Shown here one piece after another: positions 26,701-29,411 of a stretch of DNA of 29,411 bases. The translations under genes and the position numbers were made by a program. The stretch spans positions 3,467,044 through 3,496,454 of the forward strand of contig BFEA01000027.1 in NCBI GenBank assembly GCA_003427395.1, in the 5' to 3' direction. Position 1 is the stretch's first letter; each line of letters opens with the position of its first letter. The stretch comes from Chara braunii. Lineage: Eukaryota; Streptophyta; Charophyceae; Charales; Characeae. Below the pieces are notes generated by a model that ran no database searches, was not told where the DNA came from, and was given only the letters and a program-made list of their open reading frames with translations.

Positions 26701-29382
26701 GAAATATGCATTATTGGCTATGTTCCCACTTTTCCCAACACTGGGAAAGGTAGTGGTGGTTTAACGACTACAGCCAGGGTGGGCCCGGTGGGGTGGATGA
26801 AAAACGGGTCAAGGATTGCAAAAAACAAAATCCGGACTTCAGGCCAAGACCGCCTTGGCCTGAGCAGTCAGAATCCAGGCTTACCCTGCAATTCCGTCAT
26901 GGGTTACCAAAGGGGGGTTTGTGGTAAAAACAGGGTTTACAGGAGGGGATCTAAAGGGGTAGACATTAACTCTTGTTGCCTCTTTTTTGTTTTCCCCCCC
27001 TGAAACTAGCAGCCAAAAGTCGTTTATTGCAATTCTACACAATATATGCGTCTTCGGAAATCTTCCAGGTTTTGTTCTTTCTTTTTTAACTTTTCCTGAT
27101 CTGTTTTTAAATGTTGTGCATTGGGAGTGCCTGGAAAGCTGCTGGGACATCCTGCGGTTGGGCCCGCCCAAGTGTTAACTGGGCAGACCGAGCCAGTCCA
27201 GGCTGCCCCGGGACCAGCTGTAGACAAAAAAAAAAAAAACACAGACAAAAAACACACGAAAACACACAAAAACACTGATGAAAAACGGTAACAACAACAC
27301 ACAGGAAGAAACACAAAAATGTTAAACAACAAAGCACACTTAAGACAACGAAACACTCTTAAACAGACTCGGACAGAGCAAAGACAGACACATTTAAGAC
27401 AGACTTCTCGGGATATTATACTTGTCTGTAGCAGATAAATGATGTTTCCTATTGCTTAGATTTCCAGAAATGTTGTTGCGTCTACCTGAGCATAGTTTTC
27501 TGTCACTTTGTTTGGTTGCAAAAGCATGGAGTCACTTGCACGGTTACACTGGCTCCCTGTCCTAGTTTAACCGCCAGTTCATCCCCCCTGTTACAGTCCA
27601 TCTGTACGCATGAACAAGTAACGGCCGTGGGCAGGTCGGTCTAGTAGGGCTGGTAGAGCGTTGGCAGGCCAGGGCTGGTGGGACAACACAAGAAGAGAAA
27701 GTTCCAGTGCGTCACATGCAGTGATCGCTCTACGGGGCAGATTTGGTGAGTAGTGTGGCATGGCTGAACAGTCGATGTCCGAAATCAGAATGAACCTTCC
27801 CAAAGAAAATTGTGGCAGGGCCTAAACAGCCGATGTCCAAAATGAGAATGAGCCTCCCCAAAGAAAATTGAAAGATACAGCACGTCAGGAAAGAAGACGA
27901 GAAATGAAAGATACACCATGTTCTGATTTTTGCCTTTTCTGCTTTTGGCGAGGCATGTGGCCAGGCCATAGGGCTTCGCTCCACTACTCTCGAGAATCGT
28001 GGCTGTGTATCCTTCCATGTTCTCGGAAGATTCACTCTCGTTTTGCACGTGTCTAAAGTAGTGGAGCGAGCCCTAAAGTTACGCTGCGAACTGGTTCTGC
28101 AGATGTGCAAAACGGGAATGAATCTTCCTAAAGAAATGGTAAGACACAGTGCCTCAGAAAAAGAAAGCACAAGTAAATACGCCAGGTCGTTAGTTTTGTC
28201 TTTTCTCCATGTGCTGAGTGTGTGGGGAGGCCAAAGTTGAGAATGAATCTTCCCAATGAATGGAAGGATACCCTCAGGAAAAAGAAAAAGAAGATACACC
28301 ATGTTCGTTAGGTTTGTCTTTTCTGAGCATTGTGAGCGTGTGGCACTCACCACATGCCGAAAAGACAATCCTTAAGGCACTGCATCTTTCCATGTTCTAG
28401 GGGACGTTTCATTCTCACCTTGCACATCTGGCGAGTGCCGGATCCAGCAAAATGGCGGCATCGGCCTTTGTCGCACTCACTGTTGGTACCTGCCGCGCCT
28501 CAAATTTGCCAACCAGCGCTACCGGGTGCAAGCAGACTTGGCAAAATGCGTTTTTTGGTTTGTCAAAATGGCTCTGGATGAACTGGTGGTTTTTAAATTG
28601 TCAATCTATTGGACTCTGGAGTTGACCCTGCTTTCTGCACCCGTTAAGGGCGGAGGGCCGGTCTTCGGTCTTGCCTGACAAAGATAGTATACCCGCAGTA
28701 TGCTTACGTACAGATCTCTTGCTTCCACCAGGTACTGAACGATAGCCGGTGCTGAGGTCCTGATCAGGAGACTCATCTGCTAGAGAACGAGCTCTTTCTG
28801 CCTGGTAGATGTCGGGCGATGATAAAGATAGCGTAGGCACCCCCTGGTTGGTATTCCCAGGAGGACTGGCTGCTCTCCAGAGAGTCCGAGGAGCACCATT
28901 ACATAAAACTGCAGAAAAAAAAAAACAGGGTCTCTACGCTGTGGCTGAGAAAAAGGGCAGTAAACCCCAAGTAAAATAACTGGGCTGTGAAATCCAGTGT
29001 GGCCTGCAAAATGGGCCTCCAGCCCTTAACATGTAACATTCTTCCACTCTTCTTAGGTGTTAGAATCCTGTCAATTTGATGAAGGGCTCTCTAACATTAG
29101 TCTTCTCGTGGCATCTGTTGAGGTCTCTTTTGTCTGTTGTGCTGTTCTGTGGGGTTGTTTGTAAAGGGTGCCTTTTTTTGAGGGTTCTTTCTTTTGTTAT
29201 CTTATTTGGCTTGCAGTGATCGGACACTGAAGGTGTGGAGCCTGGAAGGTGTCTTAGAACAGTGGAAAAAGGGTCAAGAACCTGTCAGGCTGAAGTCAAA
29301 AGCTGTGGTTGCCGCCCATGACAAGGACATCAACAGTGTTGCAATAGCCCCAAATGATGCGATAGCATGCACCGGCTCACAG
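15729..29382 (+). CDS. UTP13: UTP13 / TORMOZ / TBL3-like WD40 protein, eight exons, 3' partial
   Basis: Eight exons (15729-16109, 18002-18184, 19102-19251, 20346-20575, 21821-22172, 23279-23413, 25066-25184, 29217-29382) join in frame to 572 codons. The product matches the N-terminal two-thirds of UTP13, called TORMOZ in Arabidopsis and TBL3 in animals. Recognisable blocks are RSWK-AHDGPV, ISGGDDAAVRVWDL, VVNVWDL, HFLTAGESGFLKIWK, SFTAAMIMPDG, AVATNAEQIRVYN, SDRTLKVWSLEG and AAHDKDINSVAIAPND. Known family role: a UtpB subunit of the nucleolar small-subunit processome, built from WD40 beta-propellers and needed for early 18S pre-rRNA cleavage; loss in Arabidopsis is embryo-defective. The exon 8 donor at 29383 shows that the gene continues. 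Family members run to roughly 800-900 residues, so the last WD repeats and the C-terminal Utp13 helical domain are missing only because the window ends. A lysine-rich insert in exon 4 also occurs in the plant protein. No transcript evidence is available; exon boundaries rest on homology, phase and splice signals. Confidence 0.93.
17459..17866. repeat. 115-bp tandem duplication, second copy split by a SINE
   Basis: Copy 1 (17459-17573) and copy 2 (17574-17611 plus 17789-17866) share GTTGGTGCTGCTTTTCTGAA, AATTTAGAATTCC-GTCTA, and GAGATGGCTTGATTCTCCAT followed by TGTCTCTTCTGAAGT. Removing 17612-17788 restores a continuous copy 2. Copy 1 has the corresponding site uninterrupted (AGCTAAAGCGATAAATT). 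Confidence 0.85.
17612..17781 (-). mobile_element. tRNA-derived SINE, 170 bp, with target-site duplication
   Basis: Read on the minus strand, it begins near the tRNA-like A box (CAGCTCAGTCAGTGGGTA), has a B box (TGTTCGAATCC) about 45 nt later, and an unrelated body. It ends in a 21-nt poly-A tail (T run 17612-17632 on the plus strand). It is flanked by AAAGAGA at 17605-17611 and 17782-17788, a 7-bp target-site duplication. The head shares TATTTCAACAGTT-AGGGGT with copies at 8374-8477 and 8770-8867 and so belongs to a family. It is presumably non-autonomous, mobilised by a LINE; no LINE is present here. Confidence 0.85.
18002..18184 (+). CDS. UTP13: UTP13 exon 2 (residues 128-188)
   Basis: 61 codons, phase 0 at both ends. 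A CT-rich tract ending TTGCAG (to 18001) precedes it, and GTAAGT follows at 18185. It encodes AHDGPVSDMAVDSSGGLLAT, then GSADRTIRVWD and HSFRGHDGVVSRVMFHPD. That is one complete WD repeat with the GH...WD signature and the start of the next. The FRGH-x-GVV and FHPD motifs are shared by plant and animal UTP13. Confidence 0.95.
18346..18650. repeat. TGTC tetranucleotide array, perfect then degenerate
   Basis: About ten perfect GTCT units (18346-18386) grade into roughly 260 bp of decayed units (TGTCCGTC, CGTCGGTC and similar), with a second perfect patch near 18618-18637. This looks like an old microsatellite with a young core. Confidence 0.85.
18838..18980 (+). pseudogene. Degenerate copy of UTP13 exon 3 (and perhaps start of exon 4)
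   Basis: The sequence aligns with 19105-19251. Shared blocks include GATGATGC-GCTGTTC near the start and GCAGATGGATGGCTT. The frame reads DDAAVLCGT, is then shifted, and then reads KHFSR ... LSADGWLVLSSSSS-TVWVL beside the true KHFSRVTDLSLSADGWLLLSSSRDK|VVNVWDL. Small deletions break the frame and the donor site is missing. The TVWVL ending resembles the spliced exon 3-4 join, which could mean a processed origin, but this rests on a few codons. It stops at the adapter, so its location may be an assembly error. Confidence 0.65.
18981..19018. other. Nextera/Tn5 mate-pair junction adapter (artefact)
   Basis: CTGTCTCTTATACACATCT (18981-18999) is followed immediately by its reverse complement AGATGTGTATAAGAGACAG (19000-19018). 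These are two back-to-back copies of the 19-bp Tn5 mosaic end, exactly the junction made when tagmented mate-pair fragments are circularised. It is library sequence retained in the assembly. The joined flanks may come from positions kilobases apart or from different loci. Confidence 0.97.
19102..19251 (+). CDS. UTP13: UTP13 exon 3 (residues 189-238)
   Basis: 50 codons, phase 0 at both ends, with acceptor TTCAG (to 19101) and donor AAG|GTAAGA (from 19252). It encodes LISGGDDAAVRVWDL, then KKHFSRVTDLSLSADGWLLL and SSSRDK. This finishes one WD repeat and carries most of the next. The next exon supplies VVNVWD, recreating the RDK-VVN-WDL block typical of the family. A decayed look-alike lies about 260 bp upstream (18838-18980), and a sequencing adapter lies between them. 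The exon itself is intact and in frame. Confidence 0.94.
19252..20345 (+). other. UTP13 intron 3
   Basis: 1094 bp, GT-AG. No gene is seen. It includes a short diverged repeat of GGGTCTATCATGGACGTCTG near 19933 and 20007, and ends in a 41-nt T run (20299-20339) just before the acceptor. Confidence 0.85.
20299..20339. repeat. T41 homopolymer at the exon 4 acceptor
   Basis: 41 uninterrupted T lie six bases upstream of exon 4 and serve as its polypyrimidine tract. Length is likely variable between individuals and unreliable in assembly. Confidence 0.9.
20346..20575 (+). CDS. UTP13: UTP13 exon 4 (residues 239-315)
   Basis: 230 nt, phase 0 to phase 2. The acceptor CCGTAG follows an unbroken run of 41 T (20299-20339). 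The donor is ACAG|GTACAG at 20576. It encodes VVNVWDLRDNTLLHTVPVFE, a variable linker with the lysine-rich TKKKLQQKK, then HFLTAGESGFLKIWKAD. VPVFE-x-VEA is a TBL3 hallmark. The Lys-rich linker before (H/Y)F(L/I)T-GE matches the plant version. Confidence 0.93.
20576..21820 (+). other. UTP13 intron 4 with roughly 310-bp tandem duplication
   Basis: Blocks recur at offsets of about 296-322 bp: GAGTGTGA ... TCTAGTTCTTGGAGG (20614 and 20936), GATATGYGTTC (20796 and 21100) and GAGTCTCTGC (20906 and 21202). This gives unit 1 about 20608-20930 and unit 2 about 20931-21240. Unit 1 alone holds a T53 run (20706-20758). No coding potential is recognised. Confidence 0.75.
20706..20758. repeat. T53 homopolymer in intron 4
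   Basis: An uninterrupted poly-T. It may be the tail of a minus-strand retroelement, though no clear head follows. Confidence 0.9.
21821..22172 (+). CDS. UTP13: UTP13 exon 5 (residues 315-432)
   Basis: 352 nt, from phase 2 to phase 0. I place the acceptor at GGATCAG (to 21820) because the split codon AG+T gives Ser and continues ATCVFHQKQEDRD, matching the C-(V/L)-(Y/F)-x-Q segment that follows the preceding WD blade in relatives. It then encodes SFTAAMIMPDGKTILGVTGD, an acidic Glu/Gly linker (EDGEGEGAGREEG), and LIGNNDEITDLKFIG ... VAVATNAEQ. The donor is CAG|GTCAGT at 22173. The 5' boundary is less certain than the others; another AG lies at CACCAG, 16 nt further in. Confidence 0.88.
22173..23278 (+). 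other. UTP13 intron 5
   Basis: 1106 bp, GT-AG. It contains a poly-C/poly-A patch with AAAAAT repeats (22405-22475) and two CT runs (22808-22820 and 22905-22926). Two related segments (about 22840-22885 and 22950-23000) share CAGA-TAGACA and AAGGAGAACACAGTA-like text. No gene is seen. Confidence 0.8.
23279..23413 (+). CDS. UTP13: UTP13 exon 6 (residues 433-477)
   Basis: 45 codons, phase 0 at both ends, with acceptor GTGCAG (to 23278) and donor AGT|GTGAGT (23414). It encodes IRVYNMETSTCVRSLVGHSD and IVLCLDAGVSM ... LLVSAGKDHS. The GH-(S/T/K)-x-(I/V)VL-x-LD block is conserved in UTP13. The next exon supplies VRVWD, so the WD repeat is split by intron 6. Confidence 0.93.
23414..25065 (+). other. 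UTP13 intron 6
   Basis: 1652 bp, GT-AG. It has a GA-rich patch (23660-23720), an AATAAGAATAC-type patch (23865-23925), a G-rich stretch (23930-24130) and a TTTG tetranucleotide run (24660-24685). Short frames in the purine patch read as Glu/Lys strings; the family has no such insertion here, so I treat it as intron. Confidence 0.8.
25066..25184 (+). CDS. UTP13: UTP13 exon 7 (residues 478-517)
   Basis: 119 nt, phase 0 to phase 2. The acceptor TTGGCAG ends at 25065 and the donor AAG|GTAAGC starts at 25185. It encodes VRVWDVETGACVAVAVGHMA, then AVSAVVLSRKRRDFIISGG. This ends one WD repeat and carries most of the next. The split codon joins as AG+T (Ser) to exon 8, giving ISGGSDRTLKVW and matching plant VSGSGDRTLKVWSL. 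Confidence 0.92.
26034..26165 (-). mobile_element. tRNA-derived SINE, copy 2 of a second family
   Basis: On the minus strand a tRNA-like head (GTAGTGGTTAAGAGACTTGG, then B box CGGTTCGAATCC) is followed by a body containing GCGGCCAGAAAGTATGGATC. The same head and body occur at 26486-26605, so the pair defines a family. Ends and duplications are not resolved. Confidence 0.7.
26213..26353. repeat. CACT tetranucleotide array (~140 bp)
   Basis: About 35 units of CACT with occasional CGCT or CACC variants. It lies between the two SINE copies. On the minus strand it is the GTGA tail downstream of the copy at 26486-26605, and may be that element's 3' microsatellite tail. Confidence 0.9.
26486..26605 (-). 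mobile_element. tRNA-derived SINE, copy 1 of a second family
   Basis: On the minus strand: GGTAGTGGTGATTTCAGAGA, CTTGGCTCTGTGGCC, B box TGGTTCGAATCC, then GCGGCCAGAAAGTATGGATC. It is homologous to 26034-26165. The body may run on to the GTGA array ending at 26213, making the element about 390 bp. Confidence 0.7.
27779..28350. repeat. Array of diverged ~130-bp units with the dispersed motif
   Basis: GAATGAATCTTCC-like text recurs at about 27788, 27848, 28117 and 28242. Each is followed by a GAAAGATAC-like stretch and then TTTGTCTTTTCT or TTTGCCTTTTCT. The 28117 to 28242 spacing is about 125-130 bp. An inverted-repeat element (27971-28073) interrupts the array. No protein is evident. Confidence 0.7.
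27971..28073. mobile_element. 103-bp MITE-like element, TA target duplication
   Basis: The termini GGGCTTCGCTCCACTACT (27971-27988) and AGTAGTGGAGCGAGCCC (28057-28073) are inverted repeats differing by one inserted T. TA flanks both ends (27969-27970 and 28074-28075). Size, inverted ends and TA duplication fit a non-autonomous DNA transposon, possibly Tc1/mariner-like; a two-base duplication could also be chance. Its interior holds the window's dispersed motif in reverse orientation. Confidence 0.55.
29217..29382 (+). CDS. UTP13: UTP13 exon 8 (residues 517-572), last exon in window
   Basis: 166 nt, phase 2 to phase 0. The acceptor TTGCAG ends at 29216 and the donor CAG|GTAAGA starts at 29383. 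It encodes DRTLKVWSLEGVLEQW, a short linker, and AAHDKDINSVAIAPNDAIAC then TGSQ. The HDKDINSVA block is close to invariant between plants and animals and is the strongest single identification in the window. The intron beginning at 29383 runs off the edge. Confidence 0.95.
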
Positions 29383-29411
29383 GTAAGATGAATGCGGTAG
29401 AACAGTGGAAG

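Larger units (their letters stand above)
25185..29216 (+). other. UTP13 intron 7 (4.0 kb, repeat-rich)
   Basis: The largest complete intron, GT-AG. It contains two minus-strand tRNA-like SINE copies around a CACT array (26034-26605), an A/C-rich patch (27223-27360), an array of diverged ~130-bp units with the dispersed AGAATGAATCTTCC motif (27779-28350) and a short inverted-repeat element (27971-28073). Stretches 25190-26030, 26610-27220 and 28440-29216 show nothing recognisable. Confidence 0.8.

Noticed and set aside
27730-28368. 212-codon minus-strand frame
   Set aside because: Runs across the tandem repeat array and the MITE-like element inside UTP13 intron 7; no recognisable domain.

Overview
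The window looks like nuclear DNA from a plant-lineage eukaryote. The one real gene found is split by spliceosomal introns of about 0.9-4 kb. Its product resembles land-plant UTP13/TORMOZ more closely than the animal version, TBL3. The intergenic and intronic DNA is full of microsatellites, long homopolymers and tRNA-derived short retroelements. A streptophyte alga or early land plant with an expanded, repeat-rich genome would fit, but this is inference and no species is claimed. No bacterial operon, rRNA, intact tRNA or CRISPR array is visible.

Layout. Positions 1-1550 hold a cluster of inverted and direct copies of one element, including a hammerhead-ribozyme-like core, which suggests remains of a Penelope-like or retrozyme-like retroelement. 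Positions 1748-1868 form a near-perfect hairpin with a tRNA B-box-like sequence in its loop. From about 2.2 to 15.2 kb the sequence is intergenic: minisatellites, diverged tandem duplications, a decayed hydrophobic coding-like stretch (minus strand, about 6.3-8.0 kb), several tRNA-like SINE heads on the minus strand, a 30-bp repeat encoding a 10-residue motif, and a long pyrimidine tract followed by a long purine tract with a small acidic reading frame between them. Positions 15.3-15.7 kb form a repeat-rich 5' flank.

The gene. From 15729 to the right edge, eight plus-strand exons join in frame to give 572 codons of the WD40 protein UTP13 (TOZ/TBL3), a UtpB subunit of the nucleolar small-subunit processome that processes 18S pre-rRNA. 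The remaining WD repeats and the C-terminal Utp13 domain lie beyond the window. Intron 1 appears to use a GC-AG splice pair. The other complete introns are GT-AG.

Main caution. Intron 2 contains an exact 38-bp Tn5/Nextera mate-pair junction adapter (18981-18999 plus 19000-19018). This is library-construction sequence, not biology. The DNA just left of it is a decayed look-alike of exon 3, so the local assembly may be chimeric. Other points of interest are the ribozyme-bearing element, a SINE insertion whose empty site survives in a neighbouring tandem copy, and a roughly 50-bp motif dispersed at least ten times in both orientations.
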